DNA of 64,000 bases from Peptacetobacter sp900550335 (GCF_047528295.1 NZ_CP180001.1:2418001-2482000); one strand, 5' to 3'; shown: positions 34,249 to 46,356, counted from the stretch's first letter. The notes: generated from the sequence alone by a model not told the origin. Translations and numbers: made by a program.

Positions 34249-37200
34249 CCTTTGATCCTTCACCAATTTCCCCAGCTGTTACGACTAGTTTTACTGGTAC
34301 TCTATTTTTTAATTCTTCAACATGTGATATTATTCCTATACTTAAATTAGAACTGTGTAATTTTTCCAATGATTCCATTACAGTATCCAATAATTCAACA
34401 TCTAGTGAGCCAAATCCCTCGTCTAGGAAGAAGAATTCAAGTGGTGCATTTCCCTTCATCTGTATCTGAGATGACAGTGCAAGTGCAAGAGATAGAGATG
34501 TTAGGAATGTTTCCCCACCAGAAAGTGTATCTACTCCCCTTCTCTCTCCTCCATTAAAATTATCTCTCATTACAAATTCTAGTGCATCGTTTATTTCAAG
34601 AGCATATCTTCCATTAGTTATTGTAGAAAGTCGTTTTGATGCCTCAAGTGCAATATATTTTAAGTGATTTGTCGCTACATATTCAACGAATTTATTTCCT
34701 TGAATTATTCTATCAATCTCATCCAACAGTCTATAATCATTTGAAACCTCATCAAACTCTGCTTTTATTTTTTTCTTCTTTTCAAGGTCTTTTTTCATAG
34801 CTGTTATCCTGTCAAATAGGACAGCATTATTTTTTTCAAGCTCACCTATTTCATCTTTTAATAGAACAATTTCCTCATTTAATCCGTCAAACTCTTCCTC
34901 TTTCACTTTTCTACCGTCCAACTTCTTCTCTAAATCGTCTATTTTAAAGTCTAAGTTTTTTCTACCCTCATCGTAGTCAGATATTTCTTTTCTCATTATT
35001 TCAATATCTACAGCAGGCATGACAAATTTCTTTACAGTATATGCACTATCAAATCTATACTTAGCAAGCATATCCTTTAACACATTTTTGTAGTATCCAA
35101 GCTGCTCTTCTGTTGTATTACATTCTCCCTGTACCTTACTTCTAAGAGAATCCTTATCTTCTCTTGCTTTGCTCTTTTCATCAAAGTCCTTTTTAAGTTC
35201 TAAATAATTGCTATTTATTTTATTTATTTCTTGCTCAGTTTTTTCAAGAAGTTCTTTAGGATTCTTTCCTTTAGTTATTCTCTGTATTTCGTCATTTTTT
35301 TCTGAGTATTGCTTTTTATTACCTTCAAAATCTTTTTCTATTGAAGAAACTTCTACTTCTATAGAATGAATATTTGTTTTATAATCATCAAATGTTTTGT
35401 CTATATTAGCCTTAATACTTCTAAATTCAGCTAATTCCTTTTCAACTTTTTCTGATTCTATTTCATTTGCATTTATTTCTTCAACTTTTGAGAATATATC
35501 ATCTACCTTAGTTATTCTTTTTATAGATACAATCTCTAATTCTAGCTTATCTTTTTTATTTTTTAACTCAGATACCTTTTCTGACAGAGACAATTTACGT
35601 TTCATTATTCCCTTTAATAACTCTTCTATTCTGGCAAATTCTTTATCATTTCTAGAATGGTCTTCTTTATATCTTCTTAAATCTTCATTTAATCTATTTT
35701 TTTCATTATTCCAATCTGATATAGCTCTTTTTTCTGCCTCAAGATTTCTAGTTTCAGAGTCGTATTTCTTAGAAAGTTCTAATGAATTTCTTTCTCCTAT
35801 CTCTGTTTTTTTCTTATTTATAGCCTCAGTTTTTATCTTTTCTTCAGATAAATAACCACTTCTCTTTATTTTTAATGAGTCTAGTCTTTCAATTTCTGTT
35901 CTTTCATTTTCCTTTTCTTTATTTAAAATACCTTCATAATATTCTATTCTATCATCGTAATTAGTGCTATCTGTCCTTATATGGTCTAATGAACCACAAA
36001 CTGGACAAGGCTTACCATCCTCAAGTTCTTTTCTTATATCAGATACTCTATTTAAATATTTAAATTCATCTATATTTTTCTTTACAGTATCTATATCTTT
36101 TCTTACTTTAGAAACCCTATCCTCTGAAGTCGATATTTCTCTGCTTATTCTATGTCTTTTTTCTAAGCAGTCATTTAGTTCATTTTGAAGCTTATCTCTT
36201 TCTTCTTCTAACTGCTTTAATCCTCTAAGTTCTGAGCGCATTTCTGTAACATATTCAGTTTTTTTAGTTATTTCTTCATTGCTAAGAGGTGCATTTTTAG
36301 ACATTATAGTCAATCTATTTTCTATTTCTTCTATTCTTTCATTTACAGAATCTCTATCTCTGCCTACTAGTTTTAATGCTATGTTATTTTCATTGTATTC
36401 AGATTCACATTTTTGTAAATCCAATTCATTTTTTTCTAATTCTTTTTTTACTTCATTTAATTCTTTTATATATGCATATCCTTTTTCTATATTTTGACGA
36501 TATGCAGCAGGTACATTTATTTCTGATAATCTATTTTCACTATCTTTTATTTTACCAGCGTAAAGAGTTTGTTGAGCCTTTATATCCTCTATATTTTTTA
36601 TAAGCTCTTTTTTCTGAGCTTCTAATTTATCTACCTTATTTTTTAATAAACTTAATTTTTCTTTTAATTCTTCTGTTTCCTCTGATAAACTTATAGCCCT
36701 CTCTAATTTTACCTTTTCTTCGCTCAGTCTAGGTATTGTATCGTCTTTTTTTCTTTCTATCTCAGCAAATCTAGCTCTTGATATTTCTAAATCCTTTTTT
36801 ATAAACCTAATCTCATCCTCAATAACCTTTAATTGATTCTTAGACTCTTCAAACTGCTTTTGAAGTTTTTCAACATTGTCTATATAAGGATCTATCATAT
36901 TAGCATTTTCTGCCCTAGACATTTTCTTTCTTTTTTCTTCTATTTCTTCTTTTTTATCCTCATAAACTTTTAGAAGATTTTTAGCATCGTTGTATTGCTT
37001 TTGATTTTCGTATACTACCTTATCTACCTCGTATTTTTCTACTTTTTCTTTATGTAGTCTAGTTTTTACTCTACAAGTTTCTTTATCTTCTTCTAATTGT
37101 TTTATCATCTCATCATATTTTTCATCGCTTACCTCTTCATAATGAGATAATGATACTTGTAGCATATCAACTTTATTTTTTGTTTTATTCTTTCTATTTC

Positions 37201-37747
37201 TTACACTTTCTATTAATTTTTTTCCGTATTTTTCTAGGTTGAATATTCTTTCTAGCATGTTTCTTCTATCTATTCCACCTAGTTTTAAGAAGTCGTTAAA
37301 CTTATCCTGTGGAAGTACTACAGACTTAGTGAAGTCATTTGCTGTTAGTCCAATTATTTTTATTATAGTTTCATTCACTTCATTTACCTTATCTGCAAGT
37401 ACATTTTCACTTCCATCTCCTAGCTTTTCAATAACTCTAGCATAAGATGTTTTTATTCCACCAGATTTGCTTCTAACTATATGTCTATCCACAACATATC
37501 TTCTTGAACCTATTTCAAACTCATAGTTTATTTCTGCTTTTTCAGATAAACTATTTATATATTCCTTAGTGTTTCTAGCAATACTCCCATATAGAGAAAG
37601 TGTTATAGCATCTAAAATTGTAGACTTTCCACTACCAGTTTTTCCAAATATTCCAAAAAGGCCTCTTTCCGTTAATTGTTCAAAATCTATAGTCTGTTTA
37701 TTGACATAACTATTAAGACCTTTTATTTCCAATTTTATCGGCCTCAT
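34229..37747 (-). CDS. sbcC: SbcC, ATPase subunit of the SbcCD nuclease
   Basis: SbcC is the SMC-like ATPase that works with SbcD to open hairpins and blocked ends of double-stranded DNA. The 1172-residue protein has Walker A GIFGKTGSGKSTIL near residue 33, two long coiled coils (about 190-560 and 620-1020), the zinc hook GKPCPVCGS between them, and the C-terminal half of the ATPase with signature DTLSGGETFLTS and Walker B FFFLDEGFGSLD. It follows sbcD by two bases. Its final codons fall within a large inverted repeat, so the last residues may have been reshaped by insertion of that element. Confidence 0.95.
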   Translation of the reverse strand: MRPIKLEIKGLNSYVNKQTIDFEQLTERGLFGIFGKTGSGKSTILDAITLSLYGSIARNTKEYINSLSEKAEINYEFEIGSRRYVVDRHIVRSKSGGIKTSYARVIEKLGDGSENVLADKVNEVNETIIKIIGLTANDFTKSVVLPQDKFNDFLKLGGIDRRNMLERIFNLEKYGKKLIESVRNRKNKTKNKVDMLQVSLSHYEEVSDEKYDEMIKQLEEDKETCRVKTRLHKEKVEKYEVDKVVYENQKQYNDAKNLLKVYEDKKEEIEEKRKKMSRAENANMIDPYIDNVEKLQKQFEESKNQLKVIEDEIRFIKKDLEISRARFAEIERKKDDTIPRLSEEKVKLERAISLSEETEELKEKLSLLKNKVDKLEAQKKELIKNIEDIKAQQTLYAGKIKDSENRLSEINVPAAYRQNIEKGYAYIKELNEVKKELEKNELDLQKCESEYNENNIALKLVGRDRDSVNERIEEIENRLTIMSKNAPLSNEEITKKTEYVTEMRSELRGLKQLEEERDKLQNELNDCLEKRHRISREISTSEDRVSKVRKDIDTVKKNIDEFKYLNRVSDIRKELEDGKPCPVCGSLDHIRTDSTNYDDRIEYYEGILNKEKENERTEIERLDSLKIKRSGYLSEEKIKTEAINKKKTEIGERNSLELSKKYDSETRNLEAEKRAISDWNNEKNRLNEDLRRYKEDHSRNDKEFARIEELLKGIMKRKLSLSEKVSELKNKKDKLELEIVSIKRITKVDDIFSKVEEINANEIESEKVEKELAEFRSIKANIDKTFDDYKTNIHSIEVEVSSIEKDFEGNKKQYSEKNDEIQRITKGKNPKELLEKTEQEINKINSNYLELKKDFDEKSKAREDKDSLRSKVQGECNTTEEQLGYYKNVLKDMLAKYRFDSAYTVKKFVMPAVDIEIMRKEISDYDEGRKNLDFKIDDLEKKLDGRKVKEEEFDGLNEEIVLLKDEIGELEKNNAVLFDRITAMKKDLEKKKKIKAEFDEVSNDYRLLDEIDRIIQGNKFVEYVATNHLKYIALEASKRLSTITNGRYALEINDALEFVMRDNFNGGERRGVDTLSGGETFLTSLSLALALSSQIQMKGNAPLEFFFLDEGFGSLDVELLDTVMESLEKLHSSNLSIGIISHVEELKNRVPVKLVVTAGEIGEGSKVKIEYS

Positions 37748-37749
37748 GC

Positions 37750-38949
37750 CTATTCTTCTCCCCCTTCTTCACCAGCAATTTTCATAAACATATCCATTAC
37801 ATCTCCTTTTGGATCTACACCTTTATTAAAAGTGTAGAAGTCTCTGAATAATTCAGCCATAGATTTAGTTTTTAAATCTACAGTTTTTTCTTCCTGTTGA
37901 TATGTTATTACAGGCTTAATTTCTATAATATCTGCTAGATTTTTCTTCATAGCTTTTATATCTTCTTGACTTATTACTTCATCTGTCTTTATTTCAAAAT
38001 AAGACCACATGCTTCTTCCCCGATTTTGTTCACATATATCTAATGCTTCATGAACTCCTCTGCACTTGAATAATTCTATAGGCTTGTAGTTATTAAACAT
38101 TATATCTTCAAGTTTAGGCTTTTCATTTGGATGTATTTCTACAAGTTTTGCACCTTTTGCATATATTCTCTCGCTTTTACTATACTGAATTGGAGATCCT
38201 GAATAATAAGAACATCCAAGCTCCGATGCTTTCTGTGGCTTATGAAGATGTCCTAATGCAACATAATTTGCTTTATCTGGTAAATCCTTTCTCTCAACTA
38301 AAAGACTTCCCCCTAATTGTATAGGTCTTTCAGAGTCAGAGCTCTCTCCGCCTACAACAAAAAGATGTGATACGGCTATATTTATACTATCCTCTTCAAA
38401 ATCTTCCTGTAATTCTTTAAATATCTGACCTATTTTTTGAGAGTAAGTCTTTTGTCTATCCTCATCTGTTTCAGCTTCAAATGCATCATTTAATCTTTTT
38501 TCACTTGGATATGGAAGAGTTAGTACATTTACTTTTTCTCCATTTATTATTAATTTTGTCATACCTTCTTTTGATTCTATTATCTCAAATCCTTCAAATT
38601 TTCCAGTTGATGTTTTGCTTAAAGGATTTCCAAATAATAGTATTCCCTGTTCAAATGCAAGTGGAGATGCCGCCTCTATTCTTTCTGGGCTATCGTGATT
38701 CCCCGCAATCACAACTACACATCTTTTTCCATTTGCTGCTATTTTAGATACAGTAGAGTAGAATAATTTTTCTGCTTCTGCAGATGGATTTGATGTATCG
38801 TATATGTCTCCAGCTATTACAACCATATCTACATTATTTTCTTCTACTATCTTAACAAAATCCGAGCAAAACATTCTCTGCTCTTCTATTCTCGAATGAC
38901 CTTCTAAGTTTTTACCTAGATGCCAATCAGATGTATGAATAAATCTCAT
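37750..38949 (-). CDS. sbcD: SbcD, nuclease subunit of SbcCD
   Basis: SbcD is the Mre11-type manganese-dependent nuclease. The 399-residue protein has the metal motifs in order: HTSDWHLGK (residue 4), VIAGDIYDTS, VIAGNHDSPER and VALGHLHKPQ. The frame stays open upstream to an ATG at 38982, but GGGAGGGG immediately precedes the ATG at 38949, giving the standard N-terminus MRFIHTSDWHLG. It lies between addA and sbcC, and the four genes are probably one transcript. Confidence 0.95.
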   Translation of the reverse strand: MRFIHTSDWHLGKNLEGHSRIEEQRMFCSDFVKIVEENNVDMVVIAGDIYDTSNPSAEAEKLFYSTVSKIAANGKRCVVVIAGNHDSPERIEAASPLAFEQGILLFGNPLSKTSTGKFEGFEIIESKEGMTKLIINGEKVNVLTLPYPSEKRLNDAFEAETDEDRQKTYSQKIGQIFKELQEDFEEDSINIAVSHLFVVGGESSDSERPIQLGGSLLVERKDLPDKANYVALGHLHKPQKASELGCSYYSGSPIQYSKSERIYAKGAKLVEIHPNEKPKLEDIMFNNYKPIELFKCRGVHEALDICEQNRGRSMWSYFEIKTDEVISQEDIKAMKKNLADIIEIKPVITYQQEEKTVDLKTKSMAELFRDFYTFNKGVDPKGDVMDMFMKIAGEEGGEE

Positions 38950-38998
38950 AATTCCCCTCCCTTTCAAATCATTATTTTCCAACTAGCTAAAAAATAGC

Positions 38999-41900
38999 CT
39001 ATGTATCTATTCTAACAGATTCATCTACACCAAATAAATATATATACTGTTCTTTTACTTTTTTATCTGTTATTTCTTCAATTACTTTTGCATAAACCTC
39101 AAGCTGCTTTCTATATCTATCCACAACTTCTTCTCTATTTTCTTCATTTATAAAGTCTGTTTTATAATCTAAAAGTACAATTTCTCCATTTTCTTCAAAG
39201 TAAGCATCAATTATTCCTCTTAGCATTATACTTTCGTCGTAATCTATCCCCTCTTTTGCAAATAAATCTTTCATATTAATTTCTGTGTAGAATGCCTTTT
39301 CTCTTCCAACAAAGTCTGCATTTTTCATTCTATTTCCAAGTTCTGATTTAAAGAATTTATAAATCTTAAATGGATTGACTACATCAGCTTCTTTCTGAGT
39401 TATTATTTCCTTTTGGACAAATTCTTCAATTTGATTTTTTATTTCATCTATTGTATTTACTCTGTCCATATTTATTATCTGCATAACTAGATGAACAACA
39501 CTACCTTTATGTGTAGGACTTAGTTTCTCATCTTTATTTTCTTGAATAAATTTAGGTCTTTTTATTTCCGTTTTTTTATTATCTTTACTCAATTCAATTT
39601 CATTAATATCTATTTCAAGATTATCTTCTTTAATTTCAGGATTTTCAATATCAATATTTCCTATATCCTCAACAAATAGATTCTCCTTTGTTTCAAGTGC
39701 TACTCTATCCTCTTCTTCTCTTTCAAGATTCCAAAGTCTCTTTATCTCAGTAACAGATATACTTCCAGATTTTTCTACACTCTTTTGATATGGGTATTTA
39801 AAATCTAACCTATTTCTTACTATTTCACTGTAGTCAACTTCTCTACTACTTGTAAGCTCTTCTCTTAAAATATCAGCTAAATTTATTTCCTCTTCATCCT
39901 CATTTGTAAGTGTATAATCTTCTCTCTTATGAATTTTAAATTTCCACTCAGAATCATCTTTCTTTTCAAGAATATTATAATCAAGTGGCTGTATTCCTCT
40001 TGCATCTTTGTGGGCTATTGCAACAGACATTATCCAATCTAAAAATGATGCCGATTTTAAAAGATTGTACTTATCTATTTTATTATTCTTTGTCATTTTT
40101 TGAGAATTAACCGCCCATTTTTGTAAATTCTTTTCAACATCATTTACAGCACCTGTTATTATCAGTTTTTCCTTTGCCCTAGTAAATGCAACGTATAAAA
40201 CCCTCATTTCCTCTGAAAGCATCTCAACTGTCATCTGCTTTTTCATAGCCTCTTTCATCATTGAAGGGTATGATAATCTAGTTTCTAAGTTTACAACCTG
40301 TGGGCCATATCCAAGTTCGTGGTGATATAGAATTCCTCTATTCATATCCATTTTATTGAATCTTTTACCCATTCCACCGCAAATTACTATTGGGAATTCT
40401 AGACCCTTACTTTTGTGAATACTCATTATTCTAACAACATCTGCGTTTTCTGATAAGGTCTTAGCCTCTCCCATATCACTATCTGCTTTTTTCAATTTTT
40501 CAACAAAGTTTATAAAGTTGAATATCCCTTTAAAACTAGTATCTTCAAATTGTTTAGCTCTTTCAAATAATATTCTTAAGTTAGCCTGTCTTTGCTTACC
40601 GGCTGGTAAAATAGCTGCATAGGCGTAATATCCTGTTTCATTGTATAAATACCAAAGCAATTCATCTGTACTTAAATAAGAAGATCTCTTTTGATAATCC
40701 TCTAGCCTATCTAAAAAGTCTCTAACTTTTTTATTATCGCAATCATCAAAGCTTGCATATATTTTCATAGCCTCATAAAATGATACGTTTCTATCCACTA
40801 TTCTTATATCTATAAGCTCTTCTGGAGTAAAGTTATAAATTGGAGATTTTAAAACTGCAAGTAAAGGTATATCCTGCATAGGGTTATCTATTACTTTTAA
40901 TAGAGATACTATTGTTTTTATTTCAATAGTATCAAAATATCCTGTTCCAGTATCTGCATAAACCGGAATATCCATATTTGTAAATTCTTCTGTAAGCACA
41001 TTTGCCCAATTTGATGTAGCTCTAAGAAGTATTACTATATCCTTATATTTAGCTTGTCTATATCTCTTTTCTTCCTTGTCGTAAACCATCTGTATCTTTC
41101 CATCAGAATTTTTTCCTACAATTTCTTTAATTATCTTTCCTATTGCCCTAGCTTCAATCTGGATATTATCTAAATCCTCTTCTTCCTCAAGCTGCTCATC
41201 AGTTAAATCCTTATTCGCCTTTTTTTCAATTATATGGACATCGCAACTTCCTCCGACTATCGCATTTTCTTCATTACATTCTTCAAAAATTGCTCCAGGA
41301 TTTAATTTTTCTTCATCATTATATTCTATTTCTCCAAGCTCTTTACTCATTATATTTTCGAATATAAAATTGACAGCATCTAATACATTTTTTCTACTTC
41401 TAAAGTTTTTGTATAGCATTATTTTTCTTCCATCTTTATCTTTTTCTGTAGAATATGTTTCATATTTATACAGGAATATTTCAGGTTTAGCCTGTCTAAA
41501 TCTATAGATACTCTGCTTAACATCTCCAACCATAAATCTATTAGGCATCTCTTTATTTGCAACACTGCTCAAAATAGCCTCTTGAACTAGGTTACTATCC
41601 TGATATTCATCTACAAATATTTCTTTAAATTCTTCACTATATCTTTTAGCTATATCTGAAGGAATTTGGTTTCCATTTTCATCTTTATCCACTAATATCT
41701 CTAATGCAAAGTGTTCAATATCACTAAAATCAATTATTCCTCTATCTCTTTTAGCTTCTTCAAATTTCTTCCAAAACTCTAAAACAACATCTGATATAGC
41801 TCTCACTATAGGGTATGACATATCTATTTCCTTTTTAATATCTTTTGAATATCTATTTTTGTACATCTCTGCAACTTTTTTCATACTATCTATAGCTTCT

Positions 41901-42858
41901 TTTCTATAATCTGTAGCAATATCCCAAGCTTCTTTCATTTCTTCTGGATCATCTTTTTTAATCCTTTTGCCTTTTCTATAATCCTCAGGGTAAAACTCTC
42001 CTATAGCCTTTATAAAATCATCCCATCCTCTATCAAGACTATCGTAAACTACATCAATTCTTTCTGATTCTGTTATTATCTTTTGTATATTTTCTATCTG
42101 TCCTAAATATGGATGAACAGTAGCTAGAGCTTTTTCCATATTTCCTACTATATCCTCTATCTCTGTTTTTACAGAATTTATTATTATTCTTCCCCATTTA
42201 GAAGCTATAAAATCAAAATCATCTCCAACTAAGAATGCCTCTGCTGAGTCATTTAGCCATTTTTCAGGATTTGGGAATGACATTGCAAAGTTATATATAG
42301 ACATAATTAAACTTTGAACTTGATTATCTCCATTTCTTTCTGCAAAACTATCTATTAATTTTAAAAATCTTTTTCCCTTTTCTGAGTTTTCATCTCCAAG
42401 ATATCCTTGCTCATATAGCTCTTCAAATACCTCATCTATAGCTTCTTGTGCTATAAGCTGACATTCTGTAGTATCACCAATTCTAAAGTTTGGATCTAAT
42501 GTTAAAAGGTGTATGTTATTTTTTATAACATCAAGACAGAAAGAGTGTATTGTAGTTATATTTGCTCTATTTAAGAATAAAATCTGCTTTTGAAGATGCT
42601 CATTTGAAGGGTCATTTTCTAAAGCTTTAGATATAGCATCTCCTATTCTCTCTCTCATCTCAGATGCTGCAGCATTTGTAAAGGTAACAACCAATAATTT
42701 ATCTATATCTACTTTGTCATCTGTATCTAATATCATACTTATAATTCTCTCAACTAAAACAGCCGTTTTTCCCGAACCAGCTGCAGCAGATACTAGTAAA
42801 TTTCCATTTCTATGGTCTATTACCTCTTGCTGTTCTTTAGTCCATTTTGTACTTCCAC
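38999..42858 (-). CDS. addA: AddA helicase-nuclease, start region apparently frameshifted
   Basis: AddA is the 3'-5' helicase and one of the two nuclease subunits of AddAB, the RecBCD counterpart. Motif II is EIFVDEYQDS, motif III GDVKQSIYRFRQ, motif VI VAFTRAKE, and the C-terminal nuclease has GIIDAY and VLLDYKTD. The first in-frame ATG (42736) lies after the Walker A sequence AAAGSGKTAV, which is encoded in the same frame between 42790 and 42760, so translation must begin earlier. No ATG, GTG or TTG exists in that frame before the stop at 42865-42863. The GTG at 42858, overlapping the addB stop and nine bases after GGAG, is one base out of frame; one more A in the A4 run (42845-42848, T on the plus strand) would give MEVQKWTKEQQ. 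A frameshift or assembly error is likely. Confidence 0.88.
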
Positions 42859-45800
42859 TACTTCACATCTCCTTCCATCATTTTTATAATATCATCGCTT
42901 GTTCTATTAGGTATAACCTTATAGCAATTATTTTTAAGTGCTGTGTCAAACTGACAAATAGATGAATAACTACAGAACCGACAAGAATCTTTATCTTTAG
43001 ATTTTTTAGGCTCTATTTTTATATTTCCGCTCATCATATCTGTGCATAAATCTTTTATAGATTTTTTTATGTACGCTCTTATAGTTTCAAATTGTTCATC
43101 TGTAACTCCAGATGTAGACTTTGAAACACTTCCATCTTTTTTATTTCTAGCCGCCTTAATTATTTTAGACTTACCTCCAGGCAATTCAAGGGCCTTATCC
43201 ATATACGAAAGTATATCAATATCCTTTATAAGCATTCCATTCATTTTAAACGACTCTATAATCCGCTGTTTAACCTCTTCATCGTCTACAAGTGTACTTC
43301 TAGATATTATAGGATTGTCCATTCTGCTGTATAACATCGCTGCAGGTTTTATCGGTACATTGTCTGGTATTTCTCCACCTTCTAAAATTGCATCCATATA
43401 TACAAGTAGTTGTAACTGAAGTCCATAATATACATCGTTTAAATTTATATCATTTTTGCCCCATTTGTAATCTACTATTCTTATAAACTCTTTATTTTCT
43501 TCGTTTATATATTTGTCTATTCTATCAATCTTACCTATTAGTTCTATTCTTTCATTTTCCTTATATTCTACCTCTATTGAAGGGTACTTCCGCTTTTTAC
43601 CAAATTCAACTTCATAATCATCTGGCTCAAATCTTCCCCGCTTAATCTGATCTGCTATTATTCTCAGAGAAACTGTTATAAGTACTTTTAATCTATGAGC
43701 AAGGTATTTATATTTTGGAGAACTCTCAAGTATAAATCCAGGTATTTTAGCTATTAGTTCATCTACCATTTCTGATACTCTAAGCTCTATGTACTTATCA
43801 TCTACCTCATGCCAGGTAATTCCGTCTTTGTGCATAGTTTTAGAATAATTTTCTATTACCTTGTGTACAAAACTTCCTACATCAGGTGCAGTAAATAGAT
43901 ACTCTTTTCTATCTTTTGCCTTCATTCCATATTCTATAAAATATGCAAATGGACAACTTGCGTATTTTTCCAATCTCGATACACTTATTGTCTTTGAATT
44001 GTAAAGCTCTTTTATCTTATCCTCGTCAACATATTCAAATTGATTTGTAAAATCTATTCCTTCAACAATTCTTTTAGTTATATCATTATACCTATCATCA
44101 TTTAAATAGTATTCGTATGTATCCTTCCAAATATCAGATATTCCATTTTCAAAATCTTTATCCGCAGCTTCTTTTATTTTATCTACCATTGTATTGAATG
44201 TAGGTATTTTAGAATTCACTTCTTTTAAGTCCTCTTCCTCATATACTCCTTCTAAGAAATAACTTTTTATATCTACATTCTTAAATAATTTTTTTATTCT
44301 AGATATTATTATAGAAGCTCTCTGTGTTTTTCCTTCGCTATCAGCAATAGGGTAGCTTACAGTAAGTCTGTCAGATGTAGTGGTTATAGCCTTATAAACT
44401 AAAAATTGCTCTTCAAAGACTCTTTTTCTACTGTCTTTATCTAGTTCTACATCTATATCCGATAATTTTCCTCTATCTGAGTCAGAAAGAAGTCCATTTT
44501 CTTTTGAAGGCATTGGAAATACTCCATCTACAGTGCCTATCAAATACAAGTGCTTAGTATTTGGATTGTTCATTCTGTCTACTTCAGTAACTGTTACTTG
44601 GTCTATGCTAGGCGGTATAGTCTTTAACTCGTACTCATCAAGTGCAATATTTACAATTCTTATAAATCTTTCTAGAGAAATTTTTTCATCTCCCATAATT
44701 TCTACAAGTTGGTCTAATAAATCAGACACCATATTCCAAACCTGGGAATATCTAGCTGCAGATTCTAACATTCCTTTTTCTCTAAGTGTTTCTATTGTAT
44801 CTTCTATCTTTTCAAATATATTTATATCCTCTAAAAACTCGTATAGATACTTACAAATATCCTCAACAGTGTTTCTCTTTTTAGAAGATAGCTTTTCATC
44901 AAACTTTTTAATAGGCTCTATTACCCTATTTTTTATATCGTTAATTCTTTTCTTAGTTTCTAATTCTTCTTCACTTTCCTCATATTCATAAAAAGAATTT
45001 GGTAGTCTATATTCCCAAACATCTTCAAACCATTTATTTCCAGAAATTCCGTTTGCTATTACATAATTTTCAAGTAGGCTTATCTCATCCTCTGTAAAAT
45101 CTAAAAGTCCACTTTTTAAATATCTAAACATTGTCTCATATCCGTATCTTCTCTTTTTCATCTCAAGTACAGATACAATCATTGTTATTATAGGATTATT
45201 CTTAGCCTCAGATTTTTTATTAATATAGAATGGAATTTTATACTCAGAGAATATAGATTTTATAAGTGATTCATAAGAATCTATACTTCTTGCAGCAATT
45301 GTTATATCCTTGTATCTGTATCTTCCATCTATTATATCGTTGGCTATTTCCTTTGCTACTTCTTCAACCTCATTGTATAGGTTTGAATATTCTCTTATTC
45401 TTATTTTCTCTGTTTTCTTTTGATAAATTCTATACGGATATGAGTTGTAATATCTTTCAAGATGTTGTAATTCCTCATTTCCTCTAAATCTCTTTATCTC
45501 CTCATTGCAAAGATTTACATCTTTTTCTACTTTTATACCCTCTTTTTCGCATATATCCTTAATTCTATTGTATGTGTTTCTAGTACTTGCAAAGTAGTCC
45601 GCATATCCTGTTTTAAATGGAGAGTCCATTATAAATAAAAATGTAGTGATCTTAGCTTTTTTCATAAGTTCTTTTAAAAGTTCATACTGATTTGGTGTGA
45701 AACTAGTATATCCATCTACATATAGATCCATATCATCTAAAAAACTACACTCAGATATTTTTTCTGTAAGCATAACTACTCTATCATGCATGTCTACATA

Positions 45801-46337
45801 ATCTTCATGTAATTTTTTCTCAAATTCTCTATAAATCTTGGCTATGTCTTTTAATTTCATAACCAAATTTTCTGGAAGGATTTCTCCGCTTTCTCCTATA
45901 ATTTCATCAAGTCTATCTGGAGTTATCATAAACTGTTTGAGCTCTGAAATCATATCCGAAATAGTTGTTGTAAATCCAGGCTGTGTATATGATTTTGAGA
46001 ATAAATCAAGTTCGTTTGAAACAGCCTCTATTGAATTATGTGTAATTATTGCCTTTCCCGCAGCATTTATTCCTACTTTTGATAAATTTCCACAATATGA
46101 AAATACTAAATCAGATAAAGTCTTTAAACCCATAGGTCTAACTCTCATATATCTATCCTTAGCCCCAGATGCAAACATATTACTTACTCTTTTTTCCATT
46201 TCATAAGTATACTGCTCTGGAAGTAATATTATTATTGGAGATTTTTCATCTTCTGATATAGCCTTTTGCTTGATTTCATTTAGCATATATTCAGTTTTTC
46301 CGCATCCACTTCTGCCTAGTATAAATCTAACTCCCAT
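42858..46337 (-). CDS. addB: AddB helicase-nuclease subunit
   Basis: AddB is the partner of AddA in double-strand break processing. The 1159-residue protein has an N-terminal Walker A (FILGRSGCGKTEYML), an SF1-like fold that is mostly inactive as a helicase, and a C-terminal RecB-type nuclease with GKIDRIDKY and IVDYKWG. The Fe-S cluster cysteines are in YASCPFAYF and CRFCSYSSICQF. The open frame extends to 46394, but AGGAGGAG lies just before the ATG at 46337 (MGVRFILGRSG), which also removes an overlap with the upstream nuclease gene. Its stop overlaps the presumed addA start. Confidence 0.94.
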   Translation of the reverse strand: MGVRFILGRSGCGKTEYMLNEIKQKAISEDEKSPIIILLPEQYTYEMEKRVSNMFASGAKDRYMRVRPMGLKTLSDLVFSYCGNLSKVGINAAGKAIITHNSIEAVSNELDLFSKSYTQPGFTTTISDMISELKQFMITPDRLDEIIGESGEILPENLVMKLKDIAKIYREFEKKLHEDYVDMHDRVVMLTEKISECSFLDDMDLYVDGYTSFTPNQYELLKELMKKAKITTFLFIMDSPFKTGYADYFASTRNTYNRIKDICEKEGIKVEKDVNLCNEEIKRFRGNEELQHLERYYNSYPYRIYQKKTEKIRIREYSNLYNEVEEVAKEIANDIIDGRYRYKDITIAARSIDSYESLIKSIFSEYKIPFYINKKSEAKNNPIITMIVSVLEMKKRRYGYETMFRYLKSGLLDFTEDEISLLENYVIANGISGNKWFEDVWEYRLPNSFYEYEESEEELETKKRINDIKNRVIEPIKKFDEKLSSKKRNTVEDICKYLYEFLEDINIFEKIEDTIETLREKGMLESAARYSQVWNMVSDLLDQLVEIMGDEKISLERFIRIVNIALDEYELKTIPPSIDQVTVTEVDRMNNPNTKHLYLIGTVDGVFPMPSKENGLLSDSDRGKLSDIDVELDKDSRKRVFEEQFLVYKAITTTSDRLTVSYPIADSEGKTQRASIIISRIKKLFKNVDIKSYFLEGVYEEEDLKEVNSKIPTFNTMVDKIKEAADKDFENGISDIWKDTYEYYLNDDRYNDITKRIVEGIDFTNQFEYVDEDKIKELYNSKTISVSRLEKYASCPFAYFIEYGMKAKDRKEYLFTAPDVGSFVHKVIENYSKTMHKDGITWHEVDDKYIELRVSEMVDELIAKIPGFILESSPKYKYLAHRLKVLITVSLRIIADQIKRGRFEPDDYEVEFGKKRKYPSIEVEYKENERIELIGKIDRIDKYINEENKEFIRIVDYKWGKNDINLNDVYYGLQLQLLVYMDAILEGGEIPDNVPIKPAAMLYSRMDNPIISRSTLVDDEEVKQRIIESFKMNGMLIKDIDILSYMDKALELPGGKSKIIKAARNKKDGSVSKSTSGVTDEQFETIRAYIKKSIKDLCTDMMSGNIKIEPKKSKDKDSCRFCSYSSICQFDTALKNNCYKVIPNRTSDDIIKMMEGDVK

Positions 46338-46356
46338 ATTTCTCCTCCTAATATTA

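Noticed and set aside
42845..42852. Programmed -1 frameshift in addA
   Set aside because: The A4 run is not a canonical slippery heptamer and no downstream pseudoknot is obvious; a lesion or error is simpler.
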